This document shows, one piece after another, positions 35,475 through 43,969 of a DNA stretch of 64,000 nucleotides. The DNA comes from Betaproteobacteria bacterium GR16-43 (GTDB lineage Bacteria > Pseudomonadota > Gammaproteobacteria > Burkholderiales > Usitatibacteraceae): positions 4,154,001 through 4,218,000 of the forward strand of contig CP019169.1 of assembly GCA_001953215.1 (NCBI GenBank), read 5' to 3'. Position numbers and translations under genes: made by a program. Numbering within the stretch: the first letter of the stretch is position 1; every line of letters starts with the position of its first letter. The notes beneath the pieces are model-generated. The model saw only the letters and a list, made by a program, of their open reading frames with translations, had not been told where the DNA came from and made no database searches.

Positions 35475-37742
35475 CTACCGTCGTTGTTTTTGGCTTCGCG
35501 CAAGCTCGCGCTCCCGCTGGCGCAGCACGTCGATCATCACGTTGAACACGCGGGCGAAGCGGCCGATCTCGTCGTTGGACGTGACCGGCACGTTCGCCTT
35601 CTCGTAGTCGGCGCTCTTCAGCGCGTGCGCGGCCGCGGTCAGCGACTCGATGGGCCGGACGATCTTGCGCGCGAACCACACGGCCAAGCCCAGGAACACC
35701 AGCCCGACCACCACGACGCTGTAGAGCACGTTCATGAACAAGGTGCGCACGGGCTTCTCGAACAGCTCGCGCGACTCGGTGATCGCGACGGTCCATTCCT
35801 GCCCCTGCACCGGCGCGAACCCGGCGATCTCGTCCTGGCCGGAGATGGTCGAACGGAAGCTCACGTGGCCGCGCGCCTTGGCCCCGGTGGCGGCCGCGGC
35901 CAGCTCGGGGATGTTCACCGTCTCGATCTTCTCTCGGCGGAAGCGCTGGTCGTAGACGATTTCCCCGGCCTTGTCCGCCGCCAGCGGCACGAGGCTCTTG
36001 TAGAGCTGCTTCGGATCCGTGTGGTGGACGATGATGCCGTCGCCGTCGATCAGCATGGCGGTGCGTTCGGTCTCCTCGCGCGACGCCTCGAGGATGGACG
36101 AGATCGCGGAGCCCTTGATGCGCAGCGTCACCACGCCGATCACCTTGCCGGCGGCGTCGCGCACCGGGTTGGAGAAGAACACGCCGGGCTCGCCCGCGAC
36201 GGCGCCGACGATCATGCTGGTCACGTAGGGCCGACCGCGCATCGCGTCGAGGAAGTACTGCCGGTAGCCATAGTTGCCCCCCGCCACGCCGGGGAAGCTC
36301 GACACCACCGCCTTGCCGTCCGCGTTGAGGACGGTGGCGACCTGCATGTCGGGATTGGCGCTCACCACTTCCTTCAGCTTGGCGAGCGCCAGGCGCGAAC
36401 GCTCCTCGGTGGGCTTCTGCAGCAGCGTGACGAACTCCGGGTCCTTGCCGAGGAAGAGGGCGAGGCCGCTGCTGTCCCTCAGCAGTTGCGAGAGCCGGCC
36501 CGACACGCTGCCGGCCAGCTGCTCCAGCCCACGCAGTTCGGCGGCGCTCACGCGCTTCACGGTGCCGGAATAGTTGTAGTACGCGGTGATCAGCATGGGC
36601 GTGAGCGCGGTCAGCACCAGCATGATCGTCATCTTCACCGCCAGCGGCCAGGAACCCGGATGCATGAGCGCCTTGCCGATGCGGCCCGCGCCCTCGCCCG
36701 TGTGCAGCGCTTCCTGCAGGTTCATGCTCGACGGGTGCGCGGCGAAGAGCATCTTGCGGAACGCGGCCACGTCGCGCGGCCGGTCTTCCGTCTCGGGCTG
36801 GAGGGCCCAGTCGATGGCCGCGAGGAATTGCGGGCTGTAGCGGTCCTTGGCGCATTCCGACGCCGGCGTCAGCGGGTCCTGCGGGACCATGCGGTCCGGA
36901 GCGGGCATGGGACGCCGTCCGCACACCATCCAGTAGAGCGTGGCCGCGAAGGCGTAGAGATCCGTCCAGGGGCCCTGGTCGCCCAGGACGTACTGCTCGA
37001 TCGGCCCGTAGCCGGGCGTCACGAAGCTGTCCTCGTCGGTGCGCTTCTTGGCGACCTGCCGCGCGGCGCCGAAATCGAGCAGCACCAGCGAGCCGTCGTC
37101 GTCGCGCACGTAGATGTTGTCGGGCTTGATGTCGCGGTGCAGGAAGCCGGCTTCGTGCACGACCTCGAGGCCATCCAGCAGCGGCGCCAGGAGGGAGAGC
37201 AACTCCTCCTCGGGCATGTGCGCGTGCGCGTTCCACCACTTCTTCAGCGACTCGCCGCGCTCATACTCGAGCACCATGTACGCGGTGTTGTGCGCCTCGA
37301 AGAACCGCGCCACCTTCACGATGTTCGGGTGCCGGAAGGTGGCGAGGGTCCGGGCCTCGACCAGGTAGCTCTCCAGCCCGCGCTCGAAGAAATCCCCGTC
37401 GGTCACGGTGCGCGGCGCGACCGAGATGTCCTCGGTGCGGCAGGCGAACTGCTCGGGCAGGTACTCCTTGATCGCGACCTTGGAATTCAGGTTCACGTCG
37501 CTCGCAAGGTAGGTGATGCCGAAGCCGCCCTGGCCCAGGACCTTGTCGATCCGGTACTCGAAGAGCCGGAACCCCATCGGCAGCGCGAGGGGGGTCACCG
37601 CCTCCGGTTTGGGTCCGTTCGCGGGCCGCGGAGGGATGGGCACCGTCGAAATAACGGTGGCTTCACTGTCGGCCGGGACGTCGCGCGCGAGACGCGTGAT
37701 GTCCGAGGGCTGCGCATCCGATTTCCCGGGTTCTTCGTTCAT
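35475..37742 (-). CDS. Receptor-type Ser/Thr protein kinase with periplasmic Cache-like sensor and HAMP domain
   Basis: 755 residues. A Hanks-type kinase fills about 58-330, with the glycine loop GQGGFG (70-75), Lys92 (VAIKEY), HRDIKPDN (202-209) and DFG (223-225). Membrane segment 1 is at about 368-388. A periplasmic Cache-like region follows (GGNYGYRQYFLDAMRGRPYV, FFSNPVRDAAGKVIGVVTL), then segment 2 at about 670-690 and a HAMP domain to about 745. Nothing follows HAMP but a short basic tail. The order is unusual: the kinase comes first and HAMP is last, so sensor output must pass to a kinase on the other side of the membrane anchor. It lies upstream of and next to the patatin gene. Confidence 0.9.
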   Translation of the reverse strand: MNEEPGKSDAQPSDITRLARDVPADSEATVISTVPIPPRPANGPKPEAVTPLALPMGFRLFEYRIDKVLGQGGFGITYLASDVNLNSKVAIKEYLPEQFACRTEDISVAPRTVTDGDFFERGLESYLVEARTLATFRHPNIVKVARFFEAHNTAYMVLEYERGESLKKWWNAHAHMPEEELLSLLAPLLDGLEVVHEAGFLHRDIKPDNIYVRDDDGSLVLLDFGAARQVAKKRTDEDSFVTPGYGPIEQYVLGDQGPWTDLYAFAATLYWMVCGRRPMPAPDRMVPQDPLTPASECAKDRYSPQFLAAIDWALQPETEDRPRDVAAFRKMLFAAHPSSMNLQEALHTGEGAGRIGKALMHPGSWPLAVKMTIMLVLTALTPMLITAYYNYSGTVKRVSAAELRGLEQLAGSVSGRLSQLLRDSSGLALFLGKDPEFVTLLQKPTEERSRLALAKLKEVVSANPDMQVATVLNADGKAVVSSFPGVAGGNYGYRQYFLDAMRGRPYVTSMIVGAVAGEPGVFFSNPVRDAAGKVIGVVTLRIKGSAISSILEASREETERTAMLIDGDGIIVHHTDPKQLYKSLVPLAADKAGEIVYDQRFRREKIETVNIPELAAAATGAKARGHVSFRSTISGQDEIAGFAPVQGQEWTVAITESRELFEKPVRTLFMNVLYSVVVVGLVFLGLAVWFARKIVRPIESLTAAAHALKSADYEKANVPVTSNDEIGRFARVFNVMIDVLRQRERELARSQKQRR

Positions 37743-37795
37743 GAAAAGATGCTACCTTAAACTTCGTTAAACGATTTCCAGCTCGGGGACAAGAC

Positions 37796-38404
37796 TTGGA
37801 CATCCAGCCAACGACCCTCACCGGCAAGCACCTTCGGCTCGAGCCGCTCACCACCGGGCACCTCGCCGACCTCGACTACGCGTGCAAGGACTCGCCCGAT
37901 GGCCGGCGCACCATCTGGCGCTACCTCCTGGACGCGAGGATCTACCGGGAGCAGGGCATGGCGGGCATGGTGAAGGTGCTCCTCGAGCGCCAGGCCGCCG
38001 GCACCGACCTGCCCTTCGCGATGATCGACCTGAAGAGCGGCAACGCGGTGGGCACCACCCGCTTCATGGAGATCGACAAGGTCAATCGCGTCCTCGAGAT
38101 CGGCACCTGGCTGGGGCTGGGCTTCCAGCGCGAGGGGCTGAACCTCGAGAGCAAGCACCTGATGCTGAAGCACGCCTTCGGCACGCTCGGCGCCGTGCGC
38201 GTGCAGTTCAAGATCGACCACCGCAACTTCGCCTCGCTCGACGCGATCGAGCGGCTGCGCGCCTACCGCGAGGGGGTGATGCGCAACCACATCATCCTGG
38301 CCGACGGCACGCCGCGCTCGTCGGTCTACTACAGCATCCTCGACAGCGAGTGGCCCGCCATCGAGCTGCACCTGGAGGCGCTGCTGGCGCGTGCAGGCAG
38401 TTGA
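37796..38404 (+). CDS. GNAT-family N-acetyltransferase (RimJ/RimL-like)
   Basis: 202 residues from a TTG start with GGGGA 6-7 bp upstream. The fold is seen in LTGKHLRLEPLTTGHLADLD, IGTWLGLGFQREGLNLESKH (acetyl-CoA loop region) and VRVQFKIDHRNFASLDAIER, as in COG1670 proteins that acetylate protein N-termini or small amines. The substrate is unknown. It is divergent from the kinase gene across 53 bp and is the first of a run of plus-strand genes ending at 42223. Confidence 0.87.
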   Translation: MDIQPTTLTGKHLRLEPLTTGHLADLDYACKDSPDGRRTIWRYLLDARIYREQGMAGMVKVLLERQAAGTDLPFAMIDLKSGNAVGTTRFMEIDKVNRVLEIGTWLGLGFQREGLNLESKHLMLKHAFGTLGAVRVQFKIDHRNFASLDAIERLRAYREGVMRNHIILADGTPRSSVYYSILDSEWPAIELHLEALLARAGS

Positions 38405-38418
38405 GCGGGACGGGCGCC

Positions 38419-39165
38419 ATGCACGCACTTCCCCGAAAGCTCTTCTGGCTGTCGTTCTGGGTGATCGGCTTCGCCGTCTTCATGACGGGCCTGCTGCTCT
38501 ACTTCAAGTACCAGTCCGTCTTCACCGGCCTGCAGCGCGAACGGGTGCTGATGGTGGCGCGCGAGATCGACTCCATCGCCGAGAAGAACCTCTCCCTGGG
38601 CCAGGACTTCTGGGACATGGGCACGCTGCAGGACGTGATCGAACGCCGCGGCAAGGCCGACCAGCTCTTCATCGGCATCGACGTGGCGGGCCAGGACGGC
38701 AAGATCGCGTATTCGACCGACCTCTCCCGCATGGGCTCCAAGCTGCCCGCCGAGTGGGTCGACGCATTGGCGCGCAACCCGAACCTCACCAGCCTGCCCC
38801 CGACGCGCGACCAGGCCGTCGCGGTCTCCGGCATCCGCAACGGGTTCAACCAGCAGGCGGGATTCGCCGTCATCCGCTACGGCCGCGTCCTCGAGCACGA
38901 GGCCATGGCGGCCTTCGCCCGCAAACTCGCCGCCAACTGCCTGATCGTCTTCGTCGTCTCCACGCTCGGCTTGTTTGCCATCCTCGTGTGGCTGGAGCGC
39001 CGCATGGAACGGGCCTTCGCGAAGGCGGCCTCGGCGATGGGGGTTTCCCCCGGGAGCGCGGGGCCGCATCCGCTGGCGGGCGAGCTCGCGTTAATCCAGG
39101 CGCAATTCGACGCAGCGGGACAAGGCCTTGGCGCGGTCGAAGCCAACCTGGAGCCGGTCCGGTGA
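38419..39165 (+). CDS. Membrane protein with a periplasmic sensor-like domain
   Basis: 248 residues. Membrane segments at about 9-29 and 171-193 enclose a periplasmic domain (KNLSLGQDFWDMGTLQDVIE, IGIDVAGQDGKIAYSTDLSR) that resembles a small Cache/PAS-type ligand-binding fold. The cytoplasmic tail of about 55 residues has no recognisable output domain. Its stop overlaps the GTG start of the next gene (GTGA), whose product has a second, similar sensor segment. The two probably form a complex. Function is unknown. Confidence 0.7.
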   Translation: MHALPRKLFWLSFWVIGFAVFMTGLLLYFKYQSVFTGLQRERVLMVAREIDSIAEKNLSLGQDFWDMGTLQDVIERRGKADQLFIGIDVAGQDGKIAYSTDLSRMGSKLPAEWVDALARNPNLTSLPPTRDQAVAVSGIRNGFNQQAGFAVIRYGRVLEHEAMAAFARKLAANCLIVFVVSTLGLFAILVWLERRMERAFAKAASAMGVSPGSAGPHPLAGELALIQAQFDAAGQGLGAVEANLEPVR

Positions 39166-41222
39166 AGCGCGCGGGCTTCTTCCAGGGGCAGCTCTGGCTC
39201 GCGATGGCGGTCGTGATGGTCGTGGTCATGGCCTCGATCGCGGCCACCGTGGGGCTCATGTACCGCGCCTTCGACACGAGCATCGCCCCGCAGATGATCG
39301 AGAAGGCCAAGACCGCGGGGCGCTCGTTGAACAGCCTCCTGGCCCAGGGCGCCACGCACGAGATCCCGCTCGAGAAACTGGTGGGCGTGAGCGAGCTGTT
39401 CGCCGACACGGCGCGGGAACACCCCGAGATCGCGCGCATCGAGCTCACGCGCGGCGGCAAGGCGCTCCATACGCATGGCCCGGCCATGCCGGCGGAGCTC
39501 ACGACGCGCCTCCCGGTCCCGGGCTACGAAGCGGTGAACGCGGAGCTGGCGGTCTCGATCGATCCGCAATACGTGCGCCGCCTGTTCGAGGAGATGTCGC
39601 TGGACCTCCTCGTGGTGGCCGTCGTGACCCTGTTCATCTCCCTCGAGCTGCTGTACTTCCTGGCCGGGAGCCTGCTGGCCGACCTGGGCGCGATCCGCAC
39701 GCAGGTCGCCACGCTGACCCGGGGCGCGATCGTGGCGCTGCCCCACTCCACCTGGCTCGGCCGCGATTTCAGTGCCGGGCTCGCCGAACGCACCGATGCG
39801 ATCGTGCTGCGCTACCAGCAGGCCGTGGCCACGCTGGGAGAGCGCGTCCGATCCCGGCGCAAGGGCGGGCGCGCATCGATCTACCGCGCGATTGCCAGCC
39901 TGCGCACGCTGCGTTCGCGCTTCACGTTCACGGACCGGCGAGGTGCGGGAGCGCCGCGCTCGCAGAACGCCGCGCTGATCCTCGGAGCGATGCGCGCGCC
40001 CTTCTTCCTGCTGCTCCTCGCCGACGACCTCTCGCGCTCGTTCATGCCGATGTTCGCCGCGGGCCTTCAGGTCGGTCCGCTGCCGCTTTCGCCGAACACG
40101 GTCGCGAGCCTTCCGATCTTCGTCTTCATGCTGGTGGTCGCACTCTCGCAGCCGGTGCTGGGGGGCTGGAGCGAACGCATCGGCCGGCGGCGCTCCTTCC
40201 TGGCCGGGGCCGCGCTGGCGTGCGTCGCGCACCTGCTCTCCGCGCAAGCGAACACGCTGCTCGAACTGCTCGCGTGGCGTTCGGCCGGTGGCGCGGCGTG
40301 GGCCATCGCCTTCGTCGCCGCGCAGGGCTACGTGCTCGACCACACCGACTCCAAGACGCGCACCGTGGGGCTCGCCGCCTTCGTGGGCATCATCATGGTG
40401 TCGATGATCTGCGGTCCTTCGATCGGCGGGATCCTCGCCGACGGCATCGGGCATCGCGGCACGCTGGCCCTCGGCGGTGCGCTTACGCTGGCCTCGCTGA
40501 TTCTCGCGTGGCGCCGGCTTCCCGCGGATCACGTCGCGGAAAAGGCGCCCGCCGCGGCCGCCGCCAAGCCGCGCCTCTCGCTGGCGTTCTCGAATCGCCG
40601 CTTCCTGCTCCTGCTCGTGCTCGCGGCCGTGCCCGCGAAGCTGATCCTGATCGCGTACTGCTTCTACCTCATCCCGCTCTACATCGTGGGCGTGGGGAGC
40701 AGCTCCGCGATGGCGGGCCGCATGATCATGCTGTATTCGGTGATGATGGTATTGCTGGTTCCGCTGATGGCCAATTGGGTCGTGGCGCTGCGCGCGCGCC
40801 ACAAGGACGAGCCCGAAGCGTTGTTCGTGGCCATCGGCCTCGCGCTGTCCGGCATCGCCGGCCTGGCCATGGCGCTGCCGCTGGGCCTGCTCTCGCCGCT
40901 GCTCCTCGTGTTGCTGCTGGGCGTGGGCCAGTCGCTGTCGATCGCGCCGCAAGCCGCGATGGTTGCCGAGGTGTGCAAGGACGAGATCCGCTCGCTGGGC
41001 CAGAGCTCGGTCTACGGCGTCTATCGCCTGGTCGAGCGGATGGGCAACGCCTCGGGCCCGCTCGTGGCGGCTGCCTTGCTCGAGCTGGGTGGGTTCCAGA
41101 CGGCGTTCATCGCGATCGGCGCGCTGGTGCTCGCGTGCGCCCTGCTCTTCGCCGTGATCTTCGTGCCACGCCGCCCCGTGCCCGTTCCCGTGGCAGTGGC
41201 CGCAGTGAAGGCGGCCTCCTGA
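39162..41222 (+). CDS. Major facilitator transporter with N-terminal sensor-like domain
   Basis: 686 residues from a GTG. Residues 1-180 look like a receptor: membrane segment at about 12-34, periplasmic stretch to about 145, second segment at about 147-172. A linker of about 90 residues, basic at its end, follows. Residues about 268-670 form a 12-helix MFS transporter (GGWSERIGRRRSFLAGA is the family loop between helices 2 and 3). Fusing a sensor to an MFS transporter is rare. The gene overlaps both neighbours by a few bases, so the sensor protein, transporter and binding protein are made together. Confidence 0.85.
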   Translation: MKRAGFFQGQLWLAMAVVMVVVMASIAATVGLMYRAFDTSIAPQMIEKAKTAGRSLNSLLAQGATHEIPLEKLVGVSELFADTAREHPEIARIELTRGGKALHTHGPAMPAELTTRLPVPGYEAVNAELAVSIDPQYVRRLFEEMSLDLLVVAVVTLFISLELLYFLAGSLLADLGAIRTQVATLTRGAIVALPHSTWLGRDFSAGLAERTDAIVLRYQQAVATLGERVRSRRKGGRASIYRAIASLRTLRSRFTFTDRRGAGAPRSQNAALILGAMRAPFFLLLLADDLSRSFMPMFAAGLQVGPLPLSPNTVASLPIFVFMLVVALSQPVLGGWSERIGRRRSFLAGAALACVAHLLSAQANTLLELLAWRSAGGAAWAIAFVAAQGYVLDHTDSKTRTVGLAAFVGIIMVSMICGPSIGGILADGIGHRGTLALGGALTLASLILAWRRLPADHVAEKAPAAAAAKPRLSLAFSNRRFLLLLVLAAVPAKLILIAYCFYLIPLYIVGVGSSSAMAGRMIMLYSVMMVLLVPLMANWVVALRARHKDEPEALFVAIGLALSGIAGLAMALPLGLLSPLLLVLLLGVGQSLSIAPQAAMVAEVCKDEIRSLGQSSVYGVYRLVERMGNASGPLVAAALLELGGFQTAFIAIGALVLACALLFAVIFVPRRPVPVPVAVAAVKAAS

Positions 41223-42223
41223 TGCGCCGCGCCTTCCTCCAGCGCGCGGCCGCGCTGTCCGCATGGGCCCTCGCGCCGAACGCCTGGCCGCAAGGCGGCA
41301 AGCTGCCGCGCATCTACGCGGTGACCTGGCGCGGCAAGACGCAGGTCGAAGTCGGGCTCGAGGACTACTTCGGCAAGCAGGGCATCGCCGTCGAGTTCAT
41401 CTGGCGCGATGCGGCGCAGACACCGGCGCGCCTCGAGGGCTTCGTCCGCGAGATCAAGGAAACGCGGCCGGACCTCGTGTTCACGTGGGGAACGACCGCC
41501 ACGCTGGGCATCGTCGGGCCGCACGACGCCAAGGATCCGCAGCGCTTCGTGACCGACATCCCGGTCGTGTTCGCGATGGTGGCCGATCCCGTCGGCGGCA
41601 AGGTGGTGCGCGCGCTGAAGGGCCAGGGGCGCGACATCACCGGCGTGTACCACGTCGCGTCGCTCGCGGCGCAGGTCGAGTCCATGCGCACGTACCGCAA
41701 GTTCGCGAAGCTCGGCGTGATCTACAACGCGGGCGAGGCGAATTCGGTGGCCACCGTCGAGGCGCTGAAGCGGCTTGGTGCGACGCAACGTTTCGACGTG
41801 GTCGCCGTCGCCTTCGATCGCGATGCCGACGGGAAGTCCCAACCCACGGGCGTGCCCGAGAAGATCGCGGCGCTGAAGCAGGCCGGCGCCGAGTGGCTGT
41901 ACCTGGGCCCCGACACCTATCTCTTCTCGCAACTGGATCGCGTGGCGGCCGCGGCGCTCGAGCAGCGCATCGCCACCTTCTCGGCCACGGAGGCGTCGCT
42001 CAATTCGAAGGCACCGGTGCTGACGGGATTGGTCTCGAGCTACTACCTGGTCGGCGAGTTCACGGGCTTCAAGGCCGCGCAGGTGCTGCAGAAGAAGTTG
42101 AAGGCGCGCGACGTGCCGATCGAGACGCTGTCGCGCTACTCGTACATCGTGCGCATGGACGTCGCGAAGCAGCTCGACATTCTGCCGCCGGTGGCGCTGT
42201 TCAACTACGCGATCGTCAAATAG
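41222..42223 (+). CDS. ABC-type substrate-binding protein (TrpX-like, PF04392)
   Basis: 333 residues starting on the last base of the previous stop codon (TGATG). A signal peptide (MRRAFLQRAAALSAWALAPN) precedes the fold: FTWGTTATLGIVGPHDAKD, IPVVFAMVADPVGGKVV and LGVIYNAGEANSV fit the TrpX/YtrF-type binding proteins. No ABC permease or ATPase gene is near; instead it sits behind a sensor-MFS fusion. It may deliver its ligand to the sensor domains (inference). Confidence 0.85.
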   Translation: MRRAFLQRAAALSAWALAPNAWPQGGKLPRIYAVTWRGKTQVEVGLEDYFGKQGIAVEFIWRDAAQTPARLEGFVREIKETRPDLVFTWGTTATLGIVGPHDAKDPQRFVTDIPVVFAMVADPVGGKVVRALKGQGRDITGVYHVASLAAQVESMRTYRKFAKLGVIYNAGEANSVATVEALKRLGATQRFDVVAVAFDRDADGKSQPTGVPEKIAALKQAGAEWLYLGPDTYLFSQLDRVAAAALEQRIATFSATEASLNSKAPVLTGLVSSYYLVGEFTGFKAAQVLQKKLKARDVPIETLSRYSYIVRMDVAKQLDILPPVALFNYAIVK

Positions 42224-42281
42224 CGCCGGGCACGAGAGTATCCTCGTCGGCTCGAAACGATTTCCGAAGAGGAGAAGGCCC

Positions 42282-43034
42282 ATGAAAACCCTGAAGATAG
42301 TCCCCGCGTTGTTCGTCGCCACGATGCTTTCCGCCACGCTGTCGGCGCAAGGTGAAGGCAAGCATTGGACCTATGGGCCTCACGGCGGTCCCGCGGAATG
42401 GGGCCAGCTCGACCCGGCCTTCGCCACCTGCAAGCTCGGGAAGTTCCAGTCGCCCGTCGACATCCGCGGCGCCAAGGCGGCCGACCTGCCCGCGATCCAG
42501 TTCGACTACAAGCCGTCCCCGCTCAAGGTGATCGACAACGGCCACACGATCCAGGTCAACTACGCGCCCGGCAGCTCGATCGAGGTCGGCGGGACGCGCT
42601 ACGAGCTCCTGCAGTTCCACTTCCACAAGCCGAGCGAGGAGAAGATCGACGGCAAGTCGCACGCCATGGTCGCCCACCTCGTGCACAAGGGCGCCGACGG
42701 GAAGCTCGCGGTGGTCGCGGTGCTCCTCGACAAGGGCGGCGCCAATCCGACGATCGACGCCATCTGGAAGAACCTGCCGAAGGAAAAGGAGAAGGAAAGC
42801 GCCGCGGCAAACGTCACCATCGACGCCGCGAAGCTCCTGCCCGCCGACAAGGGCTACTACGCCTTCCAGGGCTCGCTCACGACGCCCCCCTGCAGCGAGG
42901 AAGTGCGGTGGCTCGTGCTGAAGACGCCGGTGAAGATCGCCGAGAGCGAGATCGCGGCGTTCGGGAAGATCTACCCGATGAACGCCCGGCCCACGCAGCC
43001 GCTGAACGGCCGCACGCTCGAGGCGACGCGCTGA
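42282..43034 (+). CDS. Alpha-type carbonic anhydrase, periplasmic
   Basis: 250 residues with AGAGGAGA before the ATG. The signal peptide ends near LSAQG. Zinc ligands are His113 and His115 (LLQFHFHKPSE) and His132 (MVAHLVHK). The GSLTTPPCSEEVRWLV segment holds the substrate-pocket threonine, and Cys50 with the later cysteine could form the usual disulfide. It interconverts CO2 and bicarbonate in the periplasm. Its own start signals suggest a separate gene rather than part of the upstream operon. Confidence 0.95.
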   Translation: MKTLKIVPALFVATMLSATLSAQGEGKHWTYGPHGGPAEWGQLDPAFATCKLGKFQSPVDIRGAKAADLPAIQFDYKPSPLKVIDNGHTIQVNYAPGSSIEVGGTRYELLQFHFHKPSEEKIDGKSHAMVAHLVHKGADGKLAVVAVLLDKGGANPTIDAIWKNLPKEKEKESAAANVTIDAAKLLPADKGYYAFQGSLTTPPCSEEVRWLVLKTPVKIAESEIAAFGKIYPMNARPTQPLNGRTLEATR

Positions 43035-43056
43035 CGTTCCCGCATCGCCCGGCGGG

Positions 43057-43959
43057 TCACTCCGGCTTCGAGGCCATCGTGCGCAGGATGGTCTCGAGCT
43101 GGGGGCTCATCGGCAGGTCGATGCTCGCCCCCGACGGCAGCTTGCGCAGGAACCAGCGCTTGTACTGGCGTTCGATCTCGCCGTCCTCGGCCAGCGCGTG
43201 GAAGGTCTCGTTCACGAGGCGTTCCATCTGCGGGTCGCCCTTGCGATACATCACGCCGTAGGGATCGTAGGAGAGAAACTCGCCGATCACTTCGTAGTCC
43301 TTCTGGGCCATGTTCCGCGCGATGAGGCCGTAGAGGAGGACGTCGTCGGTGGCGAACGCGTCGGCCTTGCCCTCGACCACCTGCGCGTACGACTGCGCGT
43401 GGTCCGGCGACACGACGAGGCGGAAATCGAGCTTGAAGCGCTTCGCGATCTCCTGCATCGCCTTCTCGTTGGTCGTGCCGGCCGTGACGACGACGGTCTT
43501 GCCGCCCAGGTCCCGGAACGACTTCACCGGCGAGCCGCGCTTCACCATGAGCTTGGTGCCCGAGACGAAGATCGTGGGCGAGAAGGAAACCAGCTTTCGG
43601 CGCTCGAGATCGGCCGTGGTGGATCCGCACTCGAGGTCGGCGCGGCCCGAGGCGATGGCCTCGAAACGCGTGGCCGACGTCACCGGCACCCATTTCGTTT
43701 CCAGCTCCTTGCCGACCGTCTCCCCGATCGCCTCGACCAGCTTCTTGCAGAGCTCGATCGAATAGCCGATCGGCTCGTTGCGCGCCGAGAGATAGGAGAA
43801 CGGGATCGACGACTCGCGATACGCGATCGTGATGGCACCGCTGTTGCGCACCTTCAGCAGCGTGCCCGTGAGCTGGAGCGGTGCCTCGGCCTGCGCGAAG
43901 GCTGCGCCCGGCGCGAAGACGAGCCAGGCGGCGAGCAGGCGGGCTGCGGATACCCTCAT
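43057..43959 (-). CDS. Amino-acid substrate-binding protein, family 3 (GltI-like)
   Basis: 300 residues from the ATG at 43959. The signal peptide (MRVSAARLLAAWLVFAPGAAFAQ) is followed by ITIAYRESSIPFSYL, PIGYSIELCKKLVEA and RADLECGSTTADLERRKLVSF, as in glutamate/aspartate-binding proteins. The gene starts 10 bp after the DAACS symporter gene on the same strand. No ABC permease is present, so the pair suggests a binding protein working with, or beside, a secondary transporter for acidic amino acids. Confidence 0.88.
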   Translation of the reverse strand: MRVSAARLLAAWLVFAPGAAFAQAEAPLQLTGTLLKVRNSGAITIAYRESSIPFSYLSARNEPIGYSIELCKKLVEAIGETVGKELETKWVPVTSATRFEAIASGRADLECGSTTADLERRKLVSFSPTIFVSGTKLMVKRGSPVKSFRDLGGKTVVVTAGTTNEKAMQEIAKRFKLDFRLVVSPDHAQSYAQVVEGKADAFATDDVLLYGLIARNMAQKDYEVIGEFLSYDPYGVMYRKGDPQMERLVNETFHALAEDGEIERQYKRWFLRKLPSGASIDLPMSPQLETILRTMASKPE

Positions 43960-43969
43960 GACCGCCCCG

